This document shows, one piece after another, positions 26,735 to 51,310 of a stretch of DNA of 64,000 nucleotides (positions are counted from its first letter, which is position 1; every line of letters begins with the position of its first letter). This DNA comes from Zygnema cylindricum (lineage: Eukaryota; Streptophyta; Zygnematophyceae; Zygnematales; Zygnemataceae): assembly GCA_037447655.1 (NCBI GenBank), contig JBBHKE010001258.1, positions 124,001-188,000 of the forward strand, written 5' to 3'. The notes under the pieces are model-generated. The model was given only the letters and a program-made list of their open reading frames with translations. It was not told the DNA's origin and did not search any database. The translations under genes were made by a program, and so were the position numbers.

Positions 26735-27965
26735 CTTTCCCACTTCCCTTCTCTCTCTCAATCCCATGTATATACCACAATAAATCTCAATCCCAAAATT
26801 TCTATCCACTGCACTGGACAGACTGCCTATCACTCTTTCTCTATCTCTTGCTTCTCCCTCCTCCCCTCCTTTTCTAATTCCGGCCTCTACTTTAGACTCC
26901 TACTATCTCTCTCCGTGTCACTGTCATTCTCGCATTTTCGCCATCTTCTTCTCCATCTGCCTCTCTCACTTTACCTCTCTACTATCCTCGCTCGATGCCT
27001 CCCTTCTTTCCAGCCCTGAGTTCATAAATATTTTATCTTTTCCCCATCTGCCTCACTCTCCCAGCGACTCCTAACCTGCCTTCTATCCACACTTTCTCTC
27101 CCTCCCTTCTATCCTTTCCAGCAATGAATTCTCCCACCTTTCAGTTTACACTCTCTCCCTCTCTCTCTCTCTCTCTCTCGCTCTTTCTGTTCCTCCCTTC
27201 CTCTCTTCCTCTCTCCGCCTCTCCCACTCGCCCTCTCATTCTCCCCTTTTCTCCATCATCTCCCTATCGAAAATTTTCCCACCTCCCTCACTCTCTCCCT
27301 CCTTTCCAGCCACGACCTCTCCAGTTCTCTCCCTCTCCCTCTAGCCTCTCTCCCTCTCTCCCACTCATTCTCGCCTTTTCCCCATCATCTCCCTCTCGCT
27401 TTTATTCCCCATCTCTCTTACTCTTCCAGCCTGTCTCCTATCCACACTTTCTCTCCCTCCTTTCTTTCCAGCCACAAATTCTCCCACTTTCCAGTTCTCC
27501 CTCTCTCTCCCTTTCTCCCTCCCTTCCTATCTCCCACTGTCCCTCTCCCTCATTCATTCCCTTTTTTTCCCCATCATTCGCTTTTCTTCCACATCTCTCT
27601 CACTCTCCCTACCTGTCTCCTATCAACACTTTTCCCCCCTCCCCCCTTTTGAGCCACGAATCCTCCCACCTTTCAGTTCTAACTCTCTCTCCTTCCTCTC
27701 ACCCTCTCTCTCACTCTCCCTGTCTTCCTTTTTCTGCCTCTTTCTCTCCCTCTCTTCCGCTTTCTCTCCCTCTCTCCCCCTCCATCCCCCTCTCTATCCC
27801 TCTCCGTCCCTCTCTCTCATTTCTCTCCCCCCTACCCCTTCCGCTCTCCCTCTTTCAATTTTCCTCTCTCTCTGTTTTTCCCTCCAATCCGCTTCCTTCA
27901 TTTCCTCTCGCTCTTCTTCCTCCCTCTTCCTTCCATTCTTCCCACACTTTCCTCCTCTATCTAAC
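26735..27965. repeat. Pyrimidine-rich tract
   Basis: About 1.2 kb of CCCTCTCTC-type sequence on the plus strand with recurring CACTTTCTCTCCCTCC and CTTTCCAGCCA words, pointing to old higher-order duplication. A 307-codon open frame across it is Ser/Pro/Leu low complexity and is not accepted as a gene. Confidence 0.85.
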
Positions 27966-28359
27966 TGAAAGGGATTTCTATGCTAGAACCTCACAGCTGC
28001 GAATTACTGAAACTAAGTGGCAAACAAATTCAGTACTCTGTTACTGATTTGCCTTCCGTAGACGTTGATCCTAATCTCTGTCCGAAGGAGTTCAGAAACG
28101 CCACGTGTCAAAGGATTTTGTGGAAAATTTGGCGGGAAAGAGGGCGGGACGCACATGCGTCCGGACGAAGGATTGCCACAATTTCCGTAGCATTAATCTC
28201 AGCCGCAAATTAAAGGCGTACAAGATCTGTACGGATTTGGTCATGCAAACGTGCTAATACTATCTTGTTTCTACATTCGAATATTGGAGTACATATCCTT
28301 ATTGTACGGAATCTGGCGCACATCGACAATTGAAGCCTCGTACATTGTACGGAAATACC

Positions 28360-28395
28360 GGACCTTTTTCCTGCAATGTCAAACCAAGTGCCGAC
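28360..28395 (+). promoter_or_regulatory. Shared upstream block of transporter copies (copy E)
   Basis: GACCTTTTTCCTGCAATGTC followed by AAACCAAGTGCCGA, about 460 bp before the start codon. It is preceded by CGTACATTGTACGG, also found reversed next to the block of copy B (TCCGTACAATG). Confidence 0.65.
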
Positions 28396-28851
28396 TCCTG
28401 AAATTTTTGACGTGAGAAACTAAGCTGGAATTTGTACCTATTCGTACACTTTTTCTTGAAAGTACAGGACGGGAAAAAAACTTCTTTCTCCATAAAACTC
28501 GTCCAGATAAGCCCGACCGAACTCTTTCTCCAATTGACGCTGACAGGCACGGAATTTGGTACGGGTCCCAAGAACTGACCGTACGATGATTCCATGTCAA
28601 TGTCCGTACTACCTATTTGAACTTTTACCGGCCGACTCGCAGCTTTAAAACCCGAAGGAAAGACGGAATTCAAAATCAAAGTTTTTTCAGTTTTCCTCAT
28701 CTCCAACCATCTCTCCAAAACCTCCTACTCTCCCTTCTATTTATTTGCCAGTTTCTGCGCTACAGTTTTTATCGCAAGTTATAACTCTGTAGCACGCTAC
28801 AGATTTCTACCACCAATCCAAACCATCTACACGTGTCATTAATCCATAAAC

Positions 28852-30166
28852 ATGGTGCTCGACACATCCCGATTGGACGTTTCGATTGAGCAGCCAAAAT
28901 TCGGCAACCCGGCGTCGCTGGGTCTGTCGTCGATGGCGCTGACGACGTTCGTGTTCTCCGCGTGGATCACGGGCTGGGCGCCGCAGCTGATGTGGGTCGG
29001 CTTGGCGCTCTTCTTCGGAGGCATCGCGCAGTTCGCCGCCGGCATGTGGGAATTTCGACGCAACTCGACATTCACCGCCACCGTGTTTACCACGCCGGAG
29101 TTCTTTTGCCTGTCTGGTGAGTATTCTCTCTCTCTCTCTCTCCCCTCCCTCTCCCTCTCCCTCTCCCTATCTCCTCCTCTCTCTCGTTTCCTCTCTCTCT
29201 CTCTCCTCTTCTCTACCTTTCTCTCTCATTTCCTCCCACCCTCTCCCTCTGAATCAGCCTCTATTTCCACCCTCTCGTTCCCTCTCCCTCTCCCTCTTCC
29301 TTAACAAGTTGAGGGTTTTAGTCTTCGTCTTTCTTCTCTGAGGGCTTTTTACTTTCTCGTCATCTTCATACCTCTTATTTTCCCACGTATTCCCTAATTT
29401 ACGGATTTGAATATTAAAATCAGAGATTTTTTAAAAGCAATCACACTTCTGGCTTTCTGGCTCGATTCTATCCCTTTTTCTAACCACAAAAACCATTGCT
29501 TTTCCTTTTCCCCGCAGCTCCCCGAAAACTTTGACTTGAGCGAGGCTATCGGGTACTTCATTGTCGGCTTCTTCATCGTGAACACCATGTTTCTTGTCAC
29601 CTCTCTCTTGGCTCCGGTCGCCATTCTTCTCGTATTCGTGCTTCTGGAGGCCACTCTTCTCTGCCTTTTCATTGGCTTCTTCAAGGACCAGGCGCCCGGA
29701 AAAGCTGGAACTTTCATCATGGCGGGCGGAGCATTTGGACATATCACGGCTCTCGCAGGTCAGTGGTTTTTAGGATTACTTTATGGAGAAACTTGTCAAT
29801 TTTGTTCAATTATGTTTTGGGAAGTCCTCTTTTTATTTTTGTTAGTTGTTTACGGAGGTGGGGCACTTGATGATACTCGCAAATTTGTTCTGCTCATAGG
29901 GAATTGAAATCCTGTCTTTTTTTAAATCTCTTCCTCTCCCTTGTCCTCTCCATTGTCCTCTCCCCTTCAGTTTCCTTATCTTTTTCTACACGTACAAAGA
30001 ACTGAATGGATACTCTACTATTTCTTGCTGTTGTAATCCTAACATTTCGTTTTTGCCCTCTTTCTATGCAGCGTGGTACGTGTCCTTCGCAGTTCTGTTC
30101 AACGAAACCGCCCAGAAACCGGTGATTCCCCTCGGTTCACCCCTTCTCAGCCTCTCTGCTGCCTAG
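28852..30166 (+). pseudogene. Acetate transporter copy E, frame broken in exon 1
   Basis: Three exons are recognisable: 28852-29116, 29518-29758 (241 nt, intact) and 30072-30166 (ends LSAA then TAG). Exon 1 begins MVLDTSRLDVSIEQPKFGNPASLGL and follows the family to TATVF. It then reads TTPEFFCLS before the GTGAGT donor, instead of the last 21 residues of helix 3. Exon 1 is 35 nt shorter than in B and C, the YAGFW motif is lost, and joining to exon 2 shifts the frame and reaches a stop within six codons. No alternative donor restores it. Unless the assembly is wrong here, this copy is dead, though recently so, since the rest is well preserved. Confidence 0.78.
29125..29302. repeat. CT-rich tract in intron 1 of copy E
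   Basis: It begins eight bases after the donor and consists of (CT)n and CCCTCTCC repeats. Confidence 0.9.
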
Positions 30167-31274
30167 AAAGATTATTTCAGTTTCTTTTTTTTTTAAAGTA
30201 GAGAGGGATAGGTGTGGGGAGATGTTCTCGAGCTAGGAGGTTTTTGAAGTAAGTACATTCCTGAAATTGGAGAAATTGGAGGTTTTGAAGTAAGAACGAG
30301 ATTTTCCTGAAGTAGGAGGTTGTAGTAGAGGAAGGTTTTCTTATGGGGTGAAAAGACAGGAAAAACCCTGAGAAACCCTGAAAAGGTTTAAAATTTAGTC
30401 AACACAACTATGTACATTCCAGATTACATTATTTTGTTTTCTTCTCTAAGGGCTCTTTTTAGGTCGAAAGAGGGTTTTAGATGTAAAAAAGGCAAGTTAG
30501 GGTTGCCTCGGGAAAACCTACTTTTAGGGACAAACCATAAATATGGCAAAGGTCGAAAAAACCTTTCCTAGTTTAGGAAGTTGGTAAATAATCTTTTTCT
30601 GAATTTTTTGTTGTTACCGGCTAATTTAATATATGGGTAAAATATGTTTCTTTAGCAATCCAAATGTTTTGTTTTGGTGAATTTGTAATTTCTTTATTTA
30701 TCTTTATTTGTAGAGACTTTGAACGGACAAAAGGTAGGATTAATTAACTATCGGAAATGCTCAACAAAGACGGCCTTTTCTCCCTCTTTTTCACTGCATA
30801 CTTAGGCGCTCCTTTTCCTCTTCTATCCTTCTCCTCTTTTTGTCCTTCGGCTTGACCTTCCCCTTCCTCTTCCACTAGCCCTGTGACTTTCCCTTTTATC
30901 CCTGCCCCGTCCCTTTCCTCTGCCATTTCCATTAATTTTCTTTCCGCTCCCATTTTCCCATTCCTATTGCCCTTGCAGTTTCCCTCACCCTTCCCCTCTC
31001 CCTCAGCCCTTTCTTCTTCCTCTTCTTTCCTCACTTTCTCTTTTCATCCCCCTCTTTTTCCCGTTACCCTTGCTCTTTCCCTATTACCTTTTCCTCCCTC
31101 TCCCTCTCCTACTTCTTCATTTCTTTAGCCTTCTCCGTCCCATTTTCCCTCTTCCCTCTGAGGGCAGAGATGCATCTGGATTGGCGCAGTTTAAACCACT
31201 GGATGGATTGATGGCTGTCAAAGTTGCCAAACTGAAAGAGTTTGTCGGGGCAGTGAGGGAGAGGGAGAGGGAGA
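30167..31274. other. 3' flank of copy E and pyrimidine-rich stretch
   Basis: ATGTACATTCCAGATTAC near 30411-30428 matches the 3' flanks of B and C. From about 30770 to 31160 the plus strand is pyrimidine-rich. No gene is seen. Confidence 0.55.
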
Positions 31275-32510
31275 GGGAATATACCTGCACGACCTCGTGT
31301 TCCTACGAGTGCTACTCTACATTGTTTACTGACTACTTGCTTTCCATTTTTAAGTAGCACTTCGAAGCCTTTGCTTTCTACAAGCGAAGTGGAGAAGAGA
31401 TTTTTCTTGAAGTCGGGAACATAGAGAACATCGTTAAGTGTTCTTTCAACTTGTTTACTGTCGATGAGAAATTTGAGTGTTGCCCTGCCCTTGGAGTTAG
31501 AGATGATAAATTGTCCGTCCGCAAAATAAATTTTCTTCGGAGATATTGGGTGAAGATTGTCAAAATATGCTCTATTCCAACACGTGTTGAGACGCACCGG
31601 TGTCCATGATCCACCCAAAGTCCCTATCTCCTTCAGTTGTGTTGTTCAGTGCGAATAATTCTTTGTCAGATGCTTCGGAAAAAGTGACGAATTCCTCCTC
31701 GTTTTTGTTCGTATCGAGGAAAAAGTCGACATTTTTGCAGGTTGTCGATGTTTCGGTTTCCTGATGAACCATCCTTGTCGAAGATGCTTTTATATAATCT
31801 GGGCAGCTCCAGTATCCATGCCCTTTTTCATTACAATAATAACACATGTCAGGTTTGTGAGGAAACTGATTCTGACTATTCTGAAACTGTTTTTTTTTTT
31901 TTTAAGTTTGTGTGTTAAAAGCATCTGCCTGTCCAGTACCTTTAAACGCATCTTGACTAGACTCTTCATCTAGGACATATTGAATTGCTATCGCTAGATT
32001 TCCAATCAACTTGTGGTAGTTTTTTCAAATTGTCAGAGGATCCTTTATATTCACGAGGAAGCCCTCTCATTAATAACGAAGCTTGTAGATCATTAGGAAA
32101 TTTACCACCTGAACAAGCATTTTCTACTATTAGTGTTCTCAGGCCATAGCAATACTCAGCCATGGTACCGCCGGTATACTTATACTCTCAGATTTTGCCA
32201 GCCGTAATCATTTGGTGCTACACATTAGTTTTGGTGTGCATCTTTTTCGGAGAATTCCATATTTTTTACGCCTTTTTCATATGAATATGCGCCATATCGA
32301 GCTCCTTCGAAATAAGCATTTTGATAGTGTGAAGACATTGTAAATTTTTCTTCTTCCAGTTGGCGTTTGATTCGTCCAGAGATCCGTCCACCACATCCAT
32401 AAGATTCGAATTGAGAAAATAGAGTTCAACCATATCCGCCCAATAGATATAGTCTTTGTCGTCAAATTTAGGTATTCTTGAGGGAGGGCCCGTAACCTGT
32501 TGTTCTATGA
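31275..32510 (-). mobile_element. Ty1/copia gag-protease remnant
   Basis: Reading the minus strand from 32510 downward: a gag segment of the UBN2 type (KFDDKDYIYWADMVELYFLN, then MDVVDGSLDE), later gag (ASLLMRGLPREYKG near 32075), a CCHC zinc knuckle (C-x2-C-x4-H-x4-C in MCYYCNEKGHGYWSC at 31847-31803), and an aspartic protease (WIMDTGASQHV near 31610, with the active-site DTG). A copia segment LYVPDFKKNLFS and KGFEVLLKNGK follows near 31440-31370. Stops after HMKKA, a poly-A insertion at about 31890-31905 and a frameshift behind DTGASQHV break it. Integrase, RT and LTRs are absent; the remnant ends in a GA repeat at about 31255-31280. Confidence 0.88.
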
Positions 32511-32526
32511 CAGCCGGTGCAGCACC

Positions 32527-35500
32527 AACCCCTTGTACTCTCTTGTCCCCTTCTCTTGCCCTTTCTCTCCCTCTATCTTCTCCTATTCATTTCTCTCTCT
32601 TTCCATTCTCTTAACCTTTCCCTCTCCATTTCTCCTTCCCATTCCCTTACTATCTCCACTTCCCTTTCCCTCGCTCTACATTTCTCCCTCTCCCTATCAC
32701 TTTCCCCTCACCGTCTCCGTCTCATTCTCCCTCCTCTCCTACTCCTTTCCCTCATCCTCTCCACCTTCTCCTTCTCTCTTCATTTTAACTTTTCTCTTTC
32801 CTTTTTCAATACCTTATCTCTTTCGATTCCCCTTCCCATTCCCCAAACCTTCCCCTTATCCTTTTTCTCTCCGTTCCCCTTTTTCGCCTTTCTCTCCCTT
32901 TTCTCTTTCCTCCCCTCTCCTTCCCCGTTACTCGCACCCTCTCTACCTCCCTTCCCTCAACCTCTTCTCCGTTCCCACTTGCATAGAATTTTCTTTTCCA
33001 CTCCCCTCCCACCTCCACCTTCCCCTTAACCTTGTCCCTTGCCTTTCCCTCTCACCTCCCCTCTCCTTTACCCTCTCCCTTTCTCTCATCCGTTGCTATT
33101 CCATTCCCTCACCCTCTCCCATTTCCTTGCCCTTGCCCTTGCCCTACCCTTTTCCGTTTCCCTTTCCCTTTTCCTTTACCTTTTGCTTTTGCTTTTCTCT
33201 TACGCTTTCCCTCTCCCTTTCCCTTTCCCCACCGTTTTCCCTTCCCCTTTCCCTTTCCCTTCACCTTGCACTTGCCCTTTCCCACTCCCTTTTCCTCTCT
33301 CTTCCCTCTTCCTTACACTTATCCATTCGACCTCCTTCCCTTCGTTTCCTTCAACCGTACCCTCTCAGCTTCCCTTACTCTTTCCCTTCCCTTTCCCTTT
33401 CCCCCTTCCCTCCCCTTGCAATTGCTCTTTCCCCTCCCACTTTCTTTCCTTTCCTCTTCCCCTGTCCCTCCCCCTCCCCCTCTCCCTCTCCGCTTCCTTC
33501 GCCCTCTCCCTTTCCCTTGCCACTTTCCACTCACTTTCCCCTTTCCCTTCCACTTGCCCTTTCCCTCTCCCTTCCCCTATCACTTTCCATATCCCTTTCT
33601 CTCACCGTCTATCTTTCCTGTTTCGTTTCTCTCTCCCTTTTTCCTCGCTCTTTCCCTTCTCTTGCCCTATCCTATTTCTGTCCCCTTCCCTTTCTCTCTG
33701 CCTTCCCTCTCCCTTCCCATGTCCCATTCCCTCTCCCTTTCACTAACCTTTTCCCTCTCCTCTTCCTTCTCCCTTGGCCTCTCCCTTTACTTCTCGCTTA
33801 CTCTCGCCTTTTCCACTGCTCCATCTCTCTCCCTTTCTCCTATCCCTTTCCCATACACTCCCTCTCCCTTTCCCTCTCCTTTTCCGCCTACACTTTCCCC
33901 TTGCCCTTGCTTTCCCCTCCTCCTCTGCCTTCCCCGCTCACTTTCACCTCCCTTTCCCTCTTCCCTTCCCTTTCCCTTCCTCTCTGACTTTCCCTGCCTT
34001 TCCCACTCCCTCAATTACCCTTTCCCTTTCCCTTCTCCTCTTATGTTTCACTCCCTTTCATTCTCCGTTTCCCATACCCTTCTCCTTCACCCTCTCCCCC
34101 TTCCCCTTGCCCTTTCTCTCCATTACTCTCTCCCTTCCCCCTTCCCTTCCATTTCCATTTCCCTTACACATTCCCTCTCACTTTTCATTTTCCCTTTCAT
34201 TCACCCTTTCCCTCTCCCTTCACCTCTACGTCCCCCTCTCCCTTTCCTTCACCTTTTACTCCCCCTGACCCTTTCCCTTAACCTTCGCCTTCCCCTTGCT
34301 CTGGCAATTTTCCATCTCCCTCTCCCTTTTCTTTTCCTTTCCTTTTCTCTCACCCTTTCTTTTTCCCTCGCCCTTTCCCTTGGCCTCCCATTTCTCCTCT
34401 CCGTTTCCTTCATCTTTCCCCATAAAGAAAGGGCAGGTTTCAGTTTCCCTCTCCATTCCCCTCTCACCCCCCCTCTCCCTTTCCCTCACTGTATCCCTCA
34501 CCCTCTCCATTTCCCTCTCCCTCCCCTCCCTTTCCCTTATCCTTAACCTTTCCCTTTCCCTTCCCATTTCTCTTCCACTTCCCCTTCCCCTTCCCCTTGC
34601 CTTCCCACTCTTTCCCCTCTCCCTTTCCCTCTCCCTTTCACTACTTTCAGTTTCCCTTCCCCTTCCTATTTCTCTTTTCCTTGCCCATGCACTTTCCCCT
34701 TCCCTTCCCTTCCCTTCCCCCTTTCCCTCTCCCTTTCCCTTACCTTCGCCAACCTTTTCCTTTTCCCTTCCCTTCCCCTTGAATTTTCCCTTTTTCTCTC
34801 GCTTTCCATTTCCCAGTCCCTCTCGCTTTCTTTCCCTCTCCCTCTCCCACTCCCTTTTAACTTTCCCTTTTTCTTTCCCTTTCCCTCTCACGTTCCCCTT
34901 CCGTCTCCCTTTCCCTTCCCCACACTCTCTCCCTCTCCCTGCCCCTTCCCGAGAGAGGGCGCTTTCCCTTTGACTCCCCCTCCTCCTCCCTTCCCCTCAC
35001 CCTTGCCTCCCCCTCATTTCACCATTCCCCCCCCCCCCCTCCCCTTCTCCCTCTCCTTTTTCCTCAACCTCTCCCGCTCCATCCCCCTCTCCCTCTCCGG
35101 CTCCTTTTCCTTCTCCCTCTTCCTCTCCTTTTCCCTCTTCCTCGCCCGCTCTTTCAACCTCCCTCTCCCTCTCTCTCTCCCTCCCCCTCTCCTTCAGCCT
35201 TTCCCTTGCCTTTTTTCGAGTCTTTTCCCTATCCCGCAACATCTCCATCTCCCTCTCTCTCTCTCTCCCTTTATCTTCCTCTTTCCCTTTCCCTCTTGCA
35301 CTCCCCTTCCTTCTCTTTCCCTTTTCTTACACTCTCTCCCTCTCCCTCCCCCCCCCCCTCCTCTCCCCCCTCCCCTCTCCCTCTTCCTCTTCCTCTTCCG
35401 CCCCCTCCCCCTCCACCACCCCCACCTCTTCCTCCTCTCCCTCTCCCTCTCCCTCTCCCTCCACCCTTTCCCTTGCCCTTGCCCGCTCCTTTGCTCTCTC

Positions 35501-35655
35501 TCTCTCCCTCTTCTCCCGCTCTCCCCACAAACATCCCTTCAAAATTGTGCACCCTCTCTCCATATCTCCCTCTCCTTTTTCCTCTCATTCTCCCTTCCTT
35601 CTTCTCCATCCTTTCCCCTCTCCTCTCCCTTTCCTTCCCTTCCCTCTTTTTTTGC
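32527..35655. repeat. Giant polypyrimidine tract, about 3.1 kb
   Basis: Nearly every base on the plus strand is C or T, in words such as CCCTTTCCCTCTCCC, with only isolated purines. Open frames of up to 504 codons on the plus strand (Ser/Pro/Leu/Phe) and 211 codons on the minus strand (Arg/Glu/Lys/Gly) come from this composition alone. Such homopurine-homopyrimidine DNA with mirror symmetry can form triplex (H-DNA). It directly follows the copia remnant. Confidence 0.95.
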
Positions 35656-37653
35656 ACTCCAAAGTGGTGCCACTTAGTTGACATTCTGGAACTTCATTTT
35701 ACTTATTGTTTTTTTTTTCCCTTTTTTTTTAAAGTTTAATCAATTAAAGATTTTGTGATACTTGTGGTTAAATGCTCATTAATTTTTTTTTTGTTATAAT
35801 TTCCGATTTTTGCAAATGGACTATTAATATTATTATATTGTTCTTTGTTTTTTCTGTTTTTTGAGAATATGTCTAATGTTTCTTCTAGTATTGCCTTCTG
35901 TTTGAACCTTTTCTTTTTCATTGTGTTTAATCTTTGTTTCTTTTTTTTGTTGTTTTTTTATTTCTGTTTGTTATTTGTTTACAACAACTTTTTTTTGATC
36001 TTTGTAATCCACGCCGTTGATTCTTTTCTAAGTTATCATCGTTTAACCATATGCATTTGAATGATATTCTCCAGTAATAAGTAAGTTTATGAGGTTATAA
36101 CACGAGTTTTATTGTAGTATTATATTTTTGTTACTCATTTGAAAGTTTTAAGCTTCAAATACGGGACATTTAGATTCTAAAATTACATGTCAGAAACAAG
36201 ATTTAAGAATAGAATGTGCTAAACTAACTATTAGTATAAAGCAAAACTCTAATTTAAAGACAGTGGAGTAAAAATACGAACAACTACCTTTTTTTTTTGA
36301 GTCCTAACCCTCTGTTACATTGGCATTATCAGCTTAACTGACGCATTGATGTATCCTTTCTAAGGATGGTTTGCTTTAACTCTTAGTTCTGAAACATTAC
36401 TTAATATAATATGACTTTTTAATTCGCGCTTTTTAATCCAATTTGCTACTACATAATATAATATGACTGATTCATGTTGGTATCTCTTCAAAAGTTTGCA
36501 AAACAAATATGTCAACACGAGTCAAAAGTAGAAAAGATTACAAGGAATTAAGCTGTGTTAATTCTGCTTGACCTGGTACATAGCTATTTAACACATCATT
36601 TTTTTTTCTTTTTTTTCTGCTACTTTTTTGTGAAATGGTGTTTTAAATTGCAACGCACCTCGTATAGCTGTCCAAAACCGGTCAAACAAACCTAAAAAGA
36701 AAAAGAAATCAAACAATAGATAGTGTGGAGTTTACGAGAATCACTATGGAAAATTTTGCAGTGTGAAAGATACAAACGTCTTACTTCATTTTCGGACTTT
36801 AGGTTTCATAATAAACAAAGTTTCTTCAAACCACCCCGACTCTTTCTTTCGTGAAACCCATAAGTAATAAACGTAGCGGAAAAATTAGTGAATTTTTAGT
36901 GTAAATGCAAAATCAAAAAGTATGATACTATTTACAGTAGAGAGATATAGTGACTTGTAGTCCACTCCCTTACATAATGCCATGAACATAACTTTGTGAC
37001 TTTCGGCCAAAAGAAGACCTCCCCTGTTCCTTCTCCCTCTCCCTCTCCCTCTCCCTCAGTATCAATTCTTAATAGTGATAGGCAGTCTTCCTTTCCTTCA
37101 CTTTTTTGAAGGTTCTAGAAGTGACAAAAGCTTTACAGAATAGCTTGGCAACTTTGTTAAAAGTACCCCATTTTAGGCCCAACTTTTATATTGCCCTTAT
37201 CTAACCATGTATACGAACAATATAATGTAAAAGACTTCCTCAAGTGGTCAACAGATTGAATATAAAATGCTCATCCTTTTTGAAATTTGAAATGTCAATT
37301 AAAACCAACAACGAACAAATCATCTCCTTCAATCATTAAACTCTTCCCTTCCTCGACTCATCCCTACAAAAAACTCTATCTTTCCTAGATCTCTCTCGCC
37401 TATCTATCTCTCTTTCCCTCTTTCCCTCTCTCTCCCCCTCTCCCTCTCCCTTCCACTCCCTCTCCACTTCCTCTCCCTCGCTCTCGATTTTGAATGGGAG
37501 CTCGGTAATCCCATCAGCCATACTGGCTAATACCCTCCTTATTTCCTACATGAAACCACTCCCTAATACAATTTCCTTTCATCCTTCAAAACAACTGTTC
37601 CTTCCTCAAAAACCTTTTTTCATCGACTTTTTCCTCGACTCTTTTGCCATTCA
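35656..37653. other. AT-rich spacer downstream of the TRM4-like gene
   Basis: No gene is recognised. Short CT-rich patches lie at 37025-37060 and 37375-37480. Confidence 0.6.
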
Positions 37654-51006
<13,353 letters not shown>

Positions 51007-51093
51007 TGAGCGCAATCACAGGGTTTAACTGTTTAAGTTTTTAACCTAAAACTAAGTAAGATACAATACTCGTGCTCCACACTGGTTCCCGAC

Positions 51094-51101
51094 TTCCCGC
51101 C
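51094..51101 (-). promoter_or_regulatory. E2F-like site upstream of the TRM4-like gene
   Basis: TTCCCGCC (GGCGGGAA on the gene strand) lies about 90 bp before the start codon and fits the E2F consensus. No TATA box is seen there. Confidence 0.35.
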
Positions 51102-51128
51102 TTTACGGTACGATAATGTACTATACAG

Positions 51129-51310
51129 TACACCGTCGATCGTATTTAGCATCAATGTTTTTTTCGCCACTTAAAACAACTTTTCTCCGTACATACTTGT
51201 TAGATTTTCAATTTGAAACCGCCAACCGGAAGCTCAGAATGCTACCTTTCAATCGCAACCGTCAGATTTACAATCCGACATGTGTGTACGGAGAAAAGAT
51301 GTTTTGAGCA
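51129..51310. mobile_element. MITE, second copy, truncated
   Basis: It starts TACACCGTCGATCGTATTTA, continues through GCCACTTAAAAC and CTCCGTACATACTT, and its interior matches the reverse complement of the MITE at 14795-15006 (for example GCTACCTTTCAATCGCAACC). The far terminal repeat ends after ATGTTTT and lacks the last 30 or so bases. It sits about 125 bp upstream of the TRM4-like start, inside its likely promoter. Confidence 0.78.

Noticed and set aside
32500-34546. Overlapping plus-strand open frames of 495 and 504 codons
   Set aside because: They consist only of Ser, Pro, Leu and Phe because the DNA is almost pure C and T; stop codons need purines and are therefore rare. No domain and no homology-like pattern.
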